IMG/VR virus record: IMGVR_UViG_3300036861_000578
Coordinates: 1-52,740 of that record
Direction: 5' to 3' (one strand)
Origin: a virus
DNA length: 52,740 nucleotides
In this document: positions 23,846-32,401 of the stretch, in pieces
Layout of the letters: every line of letters starts with the position of its first letter
Position numbering within the stretch: position 1 is the stretch's first letter
The notes under the pieces: generated by a model
The model's input: only the letters and a program-made list of their open reading frames with translations
The model's database searches: none
What the model was told of the DNA's origin: nothing
Translations under genes and position numbers: made by a program

Positions 23846-23922
23846 CCCGGCAGGAGCACGACGCGATGACGTTCGAGACGCTCGACGTATGGGCCACGGT
23901 CATGGGCGGCCGCGGTGGCTAA
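23734..23922 (+). CDS. Frameshift extension of tail chaperone (gpGT-like)
   Basis: The -1 frame encodes RREWRFAREEYRERVQEEAA, a charged helix, and then CEFFGLTRQEHDAMTFETLD, the usual second chaperone domain; it has no good start of its own. A shift at C-CCC-GGG (23734-23740) would fuse 88 residues of the first frame to 61 of the second, giving about 149 residues. The P-site Pro codon re-pairs perfectly after slipping; the A-site Gly codon re-pairs only in part. The stop overlaps the tape measure start. Confidence 0.72.
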   Translation, partial: PRARREWRFAREEYRERVQEEAARARDRARLCEFFGLTRQEHDAMTFETLDVWATVMGGRGG

Positions 23923-26689
23923 TTCCGTCGTTTGGCGCCTCGTCGCCGACCCGACCGGGTACGGCCGCGGGTTCCGCGAGGCTGACCGGGTCAACGAGCG
24001 GTTCGCCCGCAACACCAAGAAGCATTTTCAGCGCGGCGGCGACGACGCCGGCCAGCAGTTCGGCCTGCGCTTCAACAAACGCCTCGGCCACGGCTTCTCC
24101 GCGTCGACCCGGATCGCGAAGCTGGCCGCCGGCGGGATCGCCGGCGCGTTCGCCGCAGTCCAGATCGGCGGGTTCCTGAAGGGCGCGATCGACGAGGCGC
24201 GGGAGGCCGCGAAGGTCGGTCGGCAGACCAACGCCGTCATCAAGGCCACCGGCGGGGTCGCGAAGGTCAGCGCCCGCGACGTCGGCCGGCTCGCCGATTC
24301 GCTGTCGCGGAAGGTTGGCGTCGATGACGAGGTGATCCAGGCCGGCGCGAACATGCTGCTGACATTCAAAGGCGTCCGCAACGAGGTCGGCCGCAACAAC
24401 GACATCTTCAACCAGGCCAGTGTCGCGATCCTGGATATGACCGCCGCGCTGCATCAGGGGGAGGTCACCCAGCAGGGCCTGGAGAAGGCCTCGATTCAAG
24501 TCGGGAAGGCTCTCAACGACCCGATCAAGGGCATCGCCGCGCTGACCCGCGTCGGCGTCACGTTCACGCAGGGGCAGAAGGACCAGATCAAGTCGCTAGT
24601 CGAGTCGGGCCGCAAGATGGAGGCCCAGAAGATCATCCTCGCCGAGCTGAAATCCGAGTTCGGTGGGGCGGCGAAAGCGGCGGCGGACCCGTGGCAGCGG
24701 GTCGTGGTGGCGTTCAAGAACGTCCAGGAAGCCATCGGGAAGCGGCTGATGCCGGCGTTGGCCTCCGCGGCTGGCTTCCTCACCACCCGGGTCCTCCCCG
24801 CAGCTGAGCGGGTGACCAACCAGTTCCTCGCCGACTTCCGCCCTGAGCTCGGCCGGCTCAAGTTCGCATGGGAGGAGAACAAGGGCGCCATCCTCGGGTT
24901 CGTCACCAGCCTGACCGGCGCCGACGACAAGATGGTCTCCAGCAAGGACGCGGCGGTCGCCCTGGCCGACGGTCTGGAACGGCTCATCAAGTTCGGCGGT
25001 GACCTGGCGACCTTCGGTGACCGCGCCGCCGGACATCTGAACGACATGTCGGACTCGTTGGGCAAGACCGCCCATGGCCTTCGCGAGTTGTTCAAGATCA
25101 CGACCCCATTCGGCGCGATCGCTGACAAGCTTGATCTCAGCAAGGAAAAGACGAAGGAACTCGCCGCCGCGACCGACCTTGCCTCGACCGCGGCTGAGCG
25201 GCATACCCGGGCGTTGACCGGGGAGAAGCAGGCGCTGGAGGAACTCCAGCGCGCACTGGACGACGAGAAGACCAAGGAACTCGATCTCCGTCAGGCCAAG
25301 ATCAACGTCGCGGTCTCGCAGAGCCGCCTCAACGATCTGAAACGGACCGGCAAGACTCGCTCGGTCGACTACAAGCAGGCACAGATCGACCTCGAGCGTG
25401 CCCAGCTCGCTCTGCGGCGGCAGACCGATGCCTACAAGGACGCGCAGAAGCGGGCGAACGCGGCCACCGCCGGTGCGATGACCGCCACCCAGCGTGCCAC
25501 CACCCCGGTCCGGGAATTGGGCCTGGCCGCCCGGACCGGCGGGCAGCGCGCCAACAATGCGCGGGTGCCGTGGCGGAAACTCGGCGAGGACGCCGCCGGC
25601 GCGATGGCCCGGATCAAGAGCAAGCGGGCCCGCATCACCGCGAACTTCGGCTGGCAGGGTCTGGAGGTGTTCCGGGTCGGCCCCAAGGGGCAGACGCGGC
25701 TGGCGTTCGCGGAGGGCGGCGAGGTCAACGGCCCCGGCACGTCCACGTCCGATTCGATCCCGGCCCGGTTGTCGCGCGGTGAGCATGTCTGGTCGGCGAG
25801 GGAAGTCCGAGGCGCCGGCGGGCACCGCGCCGTTGAGGGACTCCGGCGCGAGGCACGCGGATTCGCGCAGGGGGGCACCATCCCACAGTTCGGTATGACC
25901 GGCACTGGCGGGTTCGTGAAGGCGCTCAACAGCTGGGAGAGCCGCGTCACCAGGATCCTCGACGTCGGCGCCAAAGCGTTCGGCAACACCGTCAAGGCCA
26001 TCGGCGGCAACCCGACGATCAAGCGGTTCATCCTGGGTACCGACCCGCTGCCGTACCGGTTGGGCGCTGCCGGGCCGGGCGCCTACGACTGCTCGGGGCT
26101 GGTCGGCGCGGTCTACGGGAAGCTGACCGGCCGCGGCGGCGGCCATGGCCAGCGGTACTTCAACACCGCCACCATCAGCACCGCAGTTCCCGGATTGAAA
26201 CCGGGATTGGGCGGGGTATTCCAGATCGGCGTCACCCCCACCAAAGGTCACATGGTCGGCCGCTACGGCGGCCTCGGCTTTGAAGCTGAGAGCACCCGGA
26301 CCGGCATCAAGGTCGGCGCCGCCGCGTCCCAGCCGGAGTCGTTCGCGCGGCATTTCCACATGGCCCGCGGCGGCCCGGTCGACGACAAGAAGCTGGCCGT
26401 TCTGTCGCAACTGCGCGGCGTCGACATCGGCGGCGACGCCGGGAAGCTCCGCATCAATGGCAAGGTGTTCGACCGCGGCGGCTATCTGATGCCCGGCGCG
26501 ACGCTGGCGGTCAACCGGACCGGCCGACCTGAACCCGTCGGCGGCGGCCGGCTGTCCCGCGAGGATGCGCGGATGATCGCGCAGGAGCTGGCCAAAGTGA
26601 TCCCGACCACCGTCCAGGTCGTGGATGTCCAGGCGGGGCTGCTGAAGCGCAAGCGCAACACCGGCGGGGTCGCCCTGGGGTTGTCCTGA
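23915..26689 (+). CDS. Tape measure protein with NlpC/P60-like domain
   Basis: 924 residues, GTG start. The N-terminus (SVVWRLVADPTGYGRGFREA) and alternating hydrophobic/helical blocks to about 560 set tail length, roughly 130-140 nm by the usual 0.15 nm per residue. A hydrophobic segment lies near 65-95. Residues about 700-810 carry an NlpC/P60-type core: Cys726 in YDCSGLVGAVYG and His779 in KGHMVGRYGG. A tail-borne peptidoglycan hydrolase would open the cell wall on entry. The last 120 residues are basic. Confidence 0.9.
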   Translation: MANSVVWRLVADPTGYGRGFREADRVNERFARNTKKHFQRGGDDAGQQFGLRFNKRLGHGFSASTRIAKLAAGGIAGAFAAVQIGGFLKGAIDEAREAAKVGRQTNAVIKATGGVAKVSARDVGRLADSLSRKVGVDDEVIQAGANMLLTFKGVRNEVGRNNDIFNQASVAILDMTAALHQGEVTQQGLEKASIQVGKALNDPIKGIAALTRVGVTFTQGQKDQIKSLVESGRKMEAQKIILAELKSEFGGAAKAAADPWQRVVVAFKNVQEAIGKRLMPALASAAGFLTTRVLPAAERVTNQFLADFRPELGRLKFAWEENKGAILGFVTSLTGADDKMVSSKDAAVALADGLERLIKFGGDLATFGDRAAGHLNDMSDSLGKTAHGLRELFKITTPFGAIADKLDLSKEKTKELAAATDLASTAAERHTRALTGEKQALEELQRALDDEKTKELDLRQAKINVAVSQSRLNDLKRTGKTRSVDYKQAQIDLERAQLALRRQTDAYKDAQKRANAATAGAMTATQRATTPVRELGLAARTGGQRANNARVPWRKLGEDAAGAMARIKSKRARITANFGWQGLEVFRVGPKGQTRLAFAEGGEVNGPGTSTSDSIPARLSRGEHVWSAREVRGAGGHRAVEGLRREARGFAQGGTIPQFGMTGTGGFVKALNSWESRVTRILDVGAKAFGNTVKAIGGNPTIKRFILGTDPLPYRLGAAGPGAYDCSGLVGAVYGKLTGRGGGHGQRYFNTATISTAVPGLKPGLGGVFQIGVTPTKGHMVGRYGGLGFEAESTRTGIKVGAAASQPESFARHFHMARGGPVDDKKLAVLSQLRGVDIGGDAGKLRINGKVFDRGGYLMPGATLAVNRTGRPEPVGGGRLSREDARMIAQELAKVIPTTVQVVDVQAGLLKRKRNTGGVALGLS

Positions 26690-28578
26690 TGGCGTGGACG
26701 ATCACGGTCGAGATGGCGTTCGCGACCCAGCCGATGGCGACGACGCCGACGTGGACGGATATCACGCAGTATGTGCTGGTCAAGGATGGGATCGTTCACA
26801 CGTGGGGCCGCACCGACGAGTTCGGCGACGTCCAGCCGTCTACCATCTCGGTGACGCTGAATAACCGTGATGGCCGGTTCACCCGCTTCCTTTCCAGCTC
26901 GCCCTACTATCCGAATGTGCGGAACGGTAAGCGGATCCGGGTGAGCGCGACCCGCAGCGCGGTGACGTACCGCCGCTTCGACGGGCATGTCAACGAATGG
27001 CCGACCGAATGGGTATCGGGCCGCGCGACCTACGCGGAGGCGAGGATCACCGCGACCGATCGGTTCAAACGGTTCGGTGCGCTCGGTGAGCTGCGCAGCA
27101 TGCTGGAGGAGGAGATCCTCCGCGACGACGCCATCGCCTACTACCCGCTCGGCGACCCGTCCGGCTCGACCACGGCGGGCAACATCAGCACCCAGATCCA
27201 GCCGGCTGCGGTGGTCCGGCAGGAAGGCTCCGGCGGGGAGATCAACTTCGCGACCGGGACCGGCCCAGGTACCGACGAGCTGTCGGCGCCGAGCTTCGAG
27301 CCGGTCGACGCCGATAACGGGAAGTACCTGGAGGCCAGCCCGCTGGGCACCAACGTCGGCGGCAACCCCGGCTACACGCTGGAGTGCTTCTTCGATGGCA
27401 TCGCGATCGGCAGCCGGATGCTGGCCGGTATCACCAACGCCTCCGGCGTCCACGCCATCCTGCAGCTGGACTCGACCGGGAAGCTGCAGGCCGAGCAGAC
27501 CATCCCCTTCCTGCCCGACGAGGTGACCACCTCCGCCGTCGAGGTCGATGACGGCGCGACCCACCACGGCGCGCTGACCGTGTCGATCTCGGGCACGACG
27601 GCGACGATGCGGCTCTACCTGGACGGCGTGGAGGTCGGCACCGCCCAGACGTGGTCGGTCCCGGGGGGAGCCCTGTCGACCTACTCGCGGCTGCTGGTGG
27701 GCGGCAACTCGACCGGCGACTGCTTCCGCGGCACGCTGTCTCACGTCGCCGCGCATTCCACCGCCCTGTCGGCTGCGCGCCTGCTCGACCATTACAACGC
27801 CGGCCGCCACGGCCTGGCCGGGGAGCGGACCGACCAGCGAATCGGCCGCATCGGCGACTGGGTTGGCATCCCGTCGGCCGACCGTGCCCTCGACGTCGGC
27901 GACTCGACCGTCAGCGCGCAGGCCACGTCCGGGCGGCAGCCGCTGGAGGTCATGCGGGAAGTTGAGAAGGCCGAAGCCGGCGTGCTCTATATCAGCGGGG
28001 ACAATAAGCTGACCCTGCACAACCGGTCGCGGCGGTACAACACGACACCGGCGGTCACGCTCACCGGCCAGCAGATCTTCGGCGATCTGCAATTCCCCGG
28101 TGACGACTTCGGCCTCACCAATGACATGACCGTGACCCGGTCCAACGACAACGAGGTCCGCGCGGTCGACCAGACCTCGATCGACGAGTTCGGCCTGTAC
28201 CGCGATACCCTGCAGATCCCCGCCGTGGACGACAGCGCGGCCCTGGCGGCGGCGCAATGGCGGGTCGGGAACTACGGCACGCCACGCACTCGGGTGCCGA
28301 ACGTCACCGTCGACCTCCACAAGCTGGAGAGCACCGCGCCCTCGCAGGTCGCGCTCCTGCTCGCTGCGGACATCTCGACCAAGCTGCGGCTGTCCAGCCT
28401 CCCCAGCCAGGCGCCCACCTCAACGGTGGACGTGTTCATCGAGGGCGGCACGGAGACGATCACGCCGAAGTTCTGGCGGATCACGTTCAACACCAGCCCC
28501 GGGGACTTCTCGCAGGTCTGGCAGCTCGGCGTCTCCGGGTTCAGTGAACTGGGTGATACGACGCGGCTCGGTTTGTGA
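26689..28578 (+). CDS. Minor tail protein with inserted LamG-like domain
   Basis: 629 residues, ATG overlapping the tape measure stop. Flanking parts are the distal-tail type: TDITQYVLVKDGIVHTWGRT, TISVTLNNRDGRFTRF, and the C-terminal LRLSSLPSQAPTSTVDVFIEGG. Between about 155 and 385 sits a concanavalin-like domain (AIAYYPLGDPSGS, YTLECFFDGIAIG, ATMRLYLDGVEVGTAQTW, LVGGNSTGDCFRGTLSHVAAHS) that may bind surface glycans. Likely at the tail tip. Confidence 0.82.
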   Translation: MAWTITVEMAFATQPMATTPTWTDITQYVLVKDGIVHTWGRTDEFGDVQPSTISVTLNNRDGRFTRFLSSSPYYPNVRNGKRIRVSATRSAVTYRRFDGHVNEWPTEWVSGRATYAEARITATDRFKRFGALGELRSMLEEEILRDDAIAYYPLGDPSGSTTAGNISTQIQPAAVVRQEGSGGEINFATGTGPGTDELSAPSFEPVDADNGKYLEASPLGTNVGGNPGYTLECFFDGIAIGSRMLAGITNASGVHAILQLDSTGKLQAEQTIPFLPDEVTTSAVEVDDGATHHGALTVSISGTTATMRLYLDGVEVGTAQTWSVPGGALSTYSRLLVGGNSTGDCFRGTLSHVAAHSTALSAARLLDHYNAGRHGLAGERTDQRIGRIGDWVGIPSADRALDVGDSTVSAQATSGRQPLEVMREVEKAEAGVLYISGDNKLTLHNRSRRYNTTPAVTLTGQQIFGDLQFPGDDFGLTNDMTVTRSNDNEVRAVDQTSIDEFGLYRDTLQIPAVDDSAALAAAQWRVGNYGTPRTRVPNVTVDLHKLESTAPSQVALLLAADISTKLRLSSLPSQAPTSTVDVFIEGGTETITPKFWRITFNTSPGDFSQVWQLGVSGFSELGDTTRLGL

Positions 28579-28696
28579 GAGGGGCGGGCCGGCGGGAGTT
28601 GAACCCGCGAGTTCGGTGGGCCACAGCCGCGAGTCACCGAACCGCCCTGTGACGACGACCACTCTTCCTGCCAGTGGCAACTAGCCCGCCCCTCTC
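28577..28696 (-). ncRNA. tRNA-like four-arm structured element
   Basis: A perfect 13-bp closing stem (28577-28589 with 28684-28696) encloses three arms. Read on the reverse strand they are: CCACT/AGTGG with a 9-nt GG-containing loop like a D-arm (28677-28659); an 8-bp GTTCGGTG/CACCGAAC arm with a 16-nt loop (28642-28611); and a perfect T-arm GCGGG-TTCAACT-CCCGC (28608-28592). The anticodon arm does not have the 5-bp/7-nt form, so it is not a normal tRNA. It could be a tRNA-like RNA, a decayed tRNA, or a forward-strand mRNA element. Confidence 0.45.
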
Positions 28697-28714
28697 CTCG
28701 AGGATACCCCCTCC

Positions 28715-29095
28715 ATGGCCCAGATCAAGGACGGCAAGGAGTACGTTCGCGACGGCGTCGCCGATGCCGGTGCCGCGACCATCATCGACCTGCGCCGCAA
28801 GGCCGGGATGTTCCTGCCCGACCCGGCCGCTGGTGCCCCGACCGGCGCGGCGGTGCTGGCGCGGCTGAACCATGGGCGCTGGATCGGTGACTGCAATCTC
28901 TGGGACGAAAGCCAGAACCGGACGTGCCTGAACGCGCAGTTCCTTGACGAGGGCGACAAGCGGTTCTGGTGCGTGGAGTGCTTCAACGTCGCCAACACCG
29001 GCCGGTGGCGGCCGGTGACCTGGCCGGCCAGCCGCGCCACGGTCGAGGCGCCACTCGCGGACCTGCCGGCACCCGAGCAGAACTGGGAGCCGTAG
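28715..29095 (+). CDS. Small tail-region protein with cysteines
   Basis: 126 residues starting 18 nt after the structured element. N-terminus AQIKDGKEYVRDGVADAG; later DCNLWDESQNRTCLNAQF and FWCVECFNVANTGRW give four cysteines, perhaps a zinc site. Ends directly before the next start. Probably a minor tail-module protein; no family recognised. Confidence 0.6.
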   Translation: MAQIKDGKEYVRDGVADAGAATIIDLRRKAGMFLPDPAAGAPTGAAVLARLNHGRWIGDCNLWDESQNRTCLNAQFLDEGDKRFWCVECFNVANTGRWRPVTWPASRATVEAPLADLPAPEQNWEP

Positions 29096-29647
29096 ATGGC
29101 GCTGCCGACCGTAAGAACCTGGGTGGCCAGCGAGTTCGTCACGGCGACCACCATGAACGGCGACCCCCGCGACGTCGAGAACTTCCTGTGGCAGCCGCCA
29201 CGGGTCAGCGTCTACAAATCCGCCAACCAGACCCTGACCAACAACGTCGAGGCGGTCGTCAGCTTCAACACCGAGTTGTACGACCCGTACTCGACGGCGA
29301 TGCACGATAACGCGACGAACAACAGCCGCCTGGTCGCCCGCGAGACCGGCCTGTACACCGTCAATCTGTTCATGATCTTCGGCGCGGACATCGACGGGCA
29401 GCGGCAGTACACGGTGGAGAAGAACGCCGGCGGCACCCCCAACGCCGGTACCGAGCTGGCCAACGCTGCCTTCGACGCCACCAGCGCCACGATCGGGATG
29501 CGGATCTTCCGCACCTTCGATGTGCCACTGACCTCCGGGGACTACATCGAACTGTTCGCGTTCCACACCGCCGGCGCCAACCTCGACCTGGTGGGCGGCA
29601 CCCAGTCCGACACCAGCTTCCAGATGCGCTGGTTCAGCAAGCAGTGA
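29096..29647 (+). CDS. Minor tail protein, C1q/TNF-like jelly-roll
   Basis: 183 residues. Residues 1-35 (LPTVRTWVASEFVTATTMNG) resemble the N-terminal attachment segment of many siphovirus tip proteins. The rest reads as a trimeric C1q/TNF-like jelly-roll: VYKSANQTLTNNVEAVVSF, TGLYTVNLFMIFGAD, SGDYIELFAFHTAGANLDLV and FQMRWFSKQ at the end. Such domains act in receptor binding, so this may contribute to host recognition. Confidence 0.72.
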   Translation: MALPTVRTWVASEFVTATTMNGDPRDVENFLWQPPRVSVYKSANQTLTNNVEAVVSFNTELYDPYSTAMHDNATNNSRLVARETGLYTVNLFMIFGADIDGQRQYTVEKNAGGTPNAGTELANAAFDATSATIGMRIFRTFDVPLTSGDYIELFAFHTAGANLDLVGGTQSDTSFQMRWFSKQ

Positions 29648-29670
29648 CAGGCTTCTAAAGGACTGAGGAT

Positions 29671-29856
29671 GTGCGTCACCTCCGCGACATCATCATCCTC
29701 TCAATCGGCGGGGCGCTCTGCCTGTCCCAGATCATCATCCAATTCCAAGGTGGCGAACCGTCCATCCCGATGCTGACCGCAGGTGCGGGTCTGCTCACCG
29801 GGTATCCCCTGTTCAAGATTGGTGACCGCAGAGCCGACAACGACGGCAGGTCGTGA
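29671..29856 (+). CDS. Small two-helix membrane protein
   Basis: 61 residues from a GTG. Two hydrophobic segments, about 6-26 (DIIILSIGGALCLSQIIIQF) and 32-48 (IPMLTAGAGLLTGYPLF), and a charged C-terminus. A holin-like role is possible, but a better holin candidate lies at 33683. Coupled to the next gene by a GTGA overlap. Confidence 0.55.
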   Translation: MRHLRDIIILSIGGALCLSQIIIQFQGGEPSIPMLTAGAGLLTGYPLFKIGDRRADNDGRS

Positions 29857-30323
29857 GGGCAATGCGAGACCTCGTGCGCGCAGTCTGGTATCGCCGGGAG
29901 GCATGCGCCTGGCTGCTGCTGATCGGTGCCCTTATCACCGTCCAGACCCACACCTACGGCGAGTTCCTACCCGGGCCGCCACCGCCATACACAGATGGTG
30001 CGCTCATCCCATCATGGCCGCCGACCACCCTGCTGACCACGACCCTGCCGCCGCACGGTAGCCCGACAACTACGGCCGGTCAGCCAACCACGACGACGCT
30101 GCCGCAGGGTCCGGGTCGGGGCACGGGCCCGGTCCCCCCTCCGGGCCTGGCGCCCACCACCACAACCCTTCCCGCCGTCACCAGCAGCACCACAACAACG
30201 TTGGCGACGACGACAACCAAGCTGTGTAACCGGCCGGGGCAACCCAGCCAGAGCACGCTGCGGAACGGGAAGCCGGTCGTGACGAGGGAGGTCGATGATC
30301 GTGTCGTCTGCACCCCCGCCTGA
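29853..30323 (+). CDS. Membrane-anchored Thr/Pro-rich protein
   Basis: 156 residues. One N-terminal helix (ACAWLLLIGALITVQTHTYG, about 17-36) followed by about 75 residues dominated by Thr and Pro (PTTTTLPQGP, SSTTTTLATTTT), then a short C-terminal module with two Cys residues. Such Thr/Pro stalks in actinobacteria are often wall-spanning and can be O-glycosylated. May project through the wall in lysis or in lysogens. Confidence 0.55.
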   Translation: MRAMRDLVRAVWYRREACAWLLLIGALITVQTHTYGEFLPGPPPPYTDGALIPSWPPTTLLTTTLPPHGSPTTTAGQPTTTTLPQGPGRGTGPVPPPGLAPTTTTLPAVTSSTTTTLATTTTKLCNRPGQPSQSTLRNGKPVVTREVDDRVVCTPA

Positions 30324-30669
30324 GCGGCCGGCGGGTTGGACCGGCCGTTGGCCGCCGCTGCGCATCAACCCACTCGACCGGCTCATCCTCCGCGGCCGCG
30401 ACCCATATTACCCCGTGATGCTGGTCCGGTTCGAGCGGATGCGGTATGCGGTCCTGCTCACCGCGCTGGTCGCCCTGCTTTTCACTGGGCTCATCGCCTG
30501 GTCGGGGCAGCAGAAGGCCAAGCAGGTCTGCCTCCAGCGCAATGCCGCGTCGGTTCAGTACCGCAAGGCGCTGGAGGGACTCGCCGCCGCCGCCGAACGT
30601 CGCGGCGACCGTGAGTCCGCGTCGATCTACCGGACCCTCACGCCGCGGGCGCCAATTCCGAACTGCTGA
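30295..30669 (+). CDS. Small single-pass membrane protein
   Basis: 124 residues, starting 29 nt inside the previous gene. Pro-rich N-terminus, one helix (YAVLLTALVALLFTGLIAW, about 51-69) followed by QQKAKQVCLQRNAASVQYRKALEGLAAA, which looks like a periplasmic-side coiled coil. The layout recalls lysis accessory proteins. No family recognised. Confidence 0.55.
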   Translation: MIVSSAPPPERPAGWTGRWPPLRINPLDRLILRGRDPYYPVMLVRFERMRYAVLLTALVALLFTGLIAWSGQQKAKQVCLQRNAASVQYRKALEGLAAAAERRGDRESASIYRTLTPRAPIPNC

Positions 30670-30728
30670 GAATCCCAACGTCCACCCGCCCGCCCTGGGC
30701 GCCGAGCCGCCGCCGGAAAGTGAGCACC

Positions 30729-31424
30729 ATGAAACGTGTCCTGTTCGTGCTGCTGCTGGCCGCCGCAGCGGTCGCCGTGGCGGTCCCTGTCCAGGCGACA
30801 CCCAGCGAAGGCGGCCGGCCACGGCGGCACACCTGTCCGACGGGGCAGCTCGTCTACCCGGCTGCCTTCATCCAGGTCTCAGGCCCGCAGGACGCCGAGG
30901 TCGCCGCGGTCGAGTACGCCGGGATCGCGGAGGGCGAGCGGTCCTGGTACGACGCGGCGCAGAACCGGTTCTACACTGAGCACATCCGCAGCTCGGTCGC
31001 GCATGAGGCTGTCGGGACCTGCAACGACTACGACTACTGGGCCTACCGCGCCCACGTCTGGTGCACCTCGGAGTACGGGCCCCTTTCGTACACGACTCCA
31101 TGTGACATGGTCGTCGACCGTGCCGAGCTGCGAACCAAGCCGTGCCGCGAGTTCACCCAATGCACGTCGGAGGCGCCATGGGGCGGCGGGGACTGGGTCC
31201 GCCACAACGACGACGACTACACCTTCCAGGGCAGCTGGCACCTGTTCGGCACCCCCGGCACGGCCTCGGCGTCGCTGCTGACCTTCTCCGACGATTTCCG
31301 CGTCAAGTTCCTGTCCTCGACCGGTGACCACGTCACCAACAATCGGACGGCGTGCTCGGCGTGGGTCTGGGAGGGCAACACCGACTACCAGGCCGACTCG
31401 TGGTGCACGGGGCTGTTCGGCTAG
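30729..31424 (+). CDS. Secreted Cys-rich protein
   Basis: 231 residues; ATG 30729 is preferred over GTG 30720 because GGAAAG sits 8-9 nt upstream of the ATG. Signal peptide MKRVLFVLLLAAAAVAVAVP, cleavage near AQA-type site at about 22-24. The mature part is beta-rich with about eight Cys (HTCPTGQ, GTCNDYDYW, VWCTSEYG, CREFTQCTS, RTACSAW, DSWCTGLFG), suggesting disulfides and export. Not a typical virion protein; may be a lysogen or lysis-related secreted factor. Confidence 0.62.
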   Translation: MKRVLFVLLLAAAAVAVAVPVQATPSEGGRPRRHTCPTGQLVYPAAFIQVSGPQDAEVAAVEYAGIAEGERSWYDAAQNRFYTEHIRSSVAHEAVGTCNDYDYWAYRAHVWCTSEYGPLSYTTPCDMVVDRAELRTKPCREFTQCTSEAPWGGGDWVRHNDDDYTFQGSWHLFGTPGTASASLLTFSDDFRVKFLSSTGDHVTNNRTACSAWVWEGNTDYQADSWCTGLFG

Positions 31425-31594
31425 ACCTCGCGGCCGTCGGCGACCTGCGCGGCCCATGCGCGTAGCTGGTCGGGTAGCTGCTCGAGCCCGGCTGGCGCCG
31501 GCGGCAGCTGGAACTCGACGGCGCCACGGGTCATCAGCTCGACCCTGACCGCCAGCACCAGCAGCTCGTGCGCGAAGACCTGCCTTGCGGCCAT
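31421..31594 (-). CDS. Small reverse-strand protein
   Basis: 57 residues, convergent with the secreted protein (4-nt overlap). GAGGGGAG lies 5 nt before the ATG. Hydrophobic-alternating VFAHELLVLAVRVELM, then Pro/Ala-rich PPAPAGLEQLPDQLRAWAAQ. No family recognised; supported mainly by the ribosome site. Confidence 0.4.
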   Translation of the reverse strand: MAARQVFAHELLVLAVRVELMTRGAVEFQLPPAPAGLEQLPDQLRAWAAQVADGREV

Positions 31595-31685
31595 GGCCGC
31601 TCCCCTCGTCGTCGTCGGGCAAGCACACCCCCGCCAGCATGCGCCCGTCAAGGGTTGCTGCAGCCGCCGCCATGGAGGTGAACGA

Positions 31686-31847
31686 ATGCACGAATCATCC
31701 GACCATGATGTGATGGCGGCCCGGGTCGAACATCCCGACCTCGATGAGGCGGTGGACTGGGACGAGCACGGCCCGGTATTCGAGGCCATCCTCGGGGGTC
31801 TGGACGACCCCGCCCCCGACCAGGGCATGGCAGGCACCGATGCCTGA
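31686..31847 (+). CDS. Small acidic protein
   Basis: 53 residues with GGAGGTG 5 nt before the ATG. Strongly acidic (HPDLDEAVDWDEHGPVFEAI, LDDPAPDQG). No family recognised. It lies just before the HNH leader element at 31872. Confidence 0.5.
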   Translation: MHESSDHDVMAARVEHPDLDEAVDWDEHGPVFEAILGGLDDPAPDQGMAGTDA

Positions 31848-31871
31848 TCCCGATCTGTGACACGGAAGGGA

Positions 31872-31945
31872 TAGAATCAGCAGGTGAGTGGCCCCGCGGT
31901 GGGGAAACACCCGGGGCCGTGGACGACACCGGAAGGGGTGCCGCC
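31872..31945 (+). promoter_or_regulatory. Two-hairpin leader element, copy A (with promoter)
   Basis: -10 box TAGAAT (31872-31877). Hairpin 1: GGCCCCG (31890-31896) with CGGGGCC (31912-31918), extended by GGTG (31898-31901) and CACC (31908-31911), loop GGGAAA. Hairpin 2: CACC (31927-31930) with GGTG (31937-31940), enclosing the ribosome site GGAAGG. The ATG follows at 31946. Same architecture as the copies at 36159, 37011 and 51008. Confidence 0.7.
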
Positions 31946-32401
31946 ATGCCGAAGGGTATCTACCCTCACCGCCGCAAGTCACCAGAGGAACGGTTCTGGG
32001 CCAAGGTTCAGAAGACGGAGACCTGCTGGCTCTGGACCGGCGCCAAAGAAACGAGAGGCTACGGCCACTTCACCCTTGGCGGCCGAACTGACCGACGGAT
32101 CGTCAAGGCCCACCGCTATGCCTACGAGTTGCTGGTGGGTCCGATCCCCGAAGGCTTGACGCTTGATCACCTCTGCCGGGTGCGATGGTGCGTTCGACCA
32201 GATCACCTAGAACCAGCCACCAATCGCGAGAACCAATTACGTGGCGATGGTCAGGGTGGCCGGAACGCCCGCAAGACCCACTGCCCGAAGGGTCACCCCT
32301 ACGACGAGGCGAACACCTACATCGACTCTCTGGGCAGAAGGGTATGCCGCCAGTGCCGCCGAGCGTATCGAGCCAGATACAGGAGAACGCATGCCCGATA
32401 G
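31946..32401 (+). CDS. HNH endonuclease upstream of lysin
   Basis: 151 residues. N-terminal RFWAKVQKTETCWLWTGAK domain, catalytic Asp74-His75 in LTLDHLCRVRWCVRPDHLEP with Cys77, Cys82 and His87, and a zinc knuckle (Cys113, His117, Cys134, Cys137). Close relative, visibly also at DNA level, of the reverse-strand HNH at 36543-37010. ATG 31946 is chosen because the leader's ribosome site serves it. Overlaps the lysin start by 11 nt. Probably a free-standing homing-type nuclease that has settled beside an essential gene. Confidence 0.87.
   Translation: MPKGIYPHRRKSPEERFWAKVQKTETCWLWTGAKETRGYGHFTLGGRTDRRIVKAHRYAYELLVGPIPEGLTLDHLCRVRWCVRPDHLEPATNRENQLRGDGQGGRNARKTHCPKGHPYDEANTYIDSLGRRVCRQCRRAYRARYRRTHAR

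Noticed and set aside
24596-26410. Long reverse open frame opposite the tape measure gene (604 codons)
   Set aside because: Low-complexity shadow composition and no ribosome site; the forward frame is a clear tape measure protein.
26482-28320. Long reverse open frame opposite the minor tail gene
   Set aside because: Shadow of GC-rich codons, Arg/Gly/Val-rich, with no recognisable domain.
28577-28696. Ordinary tRNA gene on the reverse strand
   Set aside because: The T-arm is perfect, but no 5-bp/7-nt anticodon arm forms and the total length is too long; kept only as tRNA-like.
31872-31945. HEARO/OMEGA-type guide RNA for the adjacent HNH gene
   Set aside because: The HNH proteins are about 150 residues without a RuvC domain, and the element is only about 70 nt and overlaps the ribosome site.
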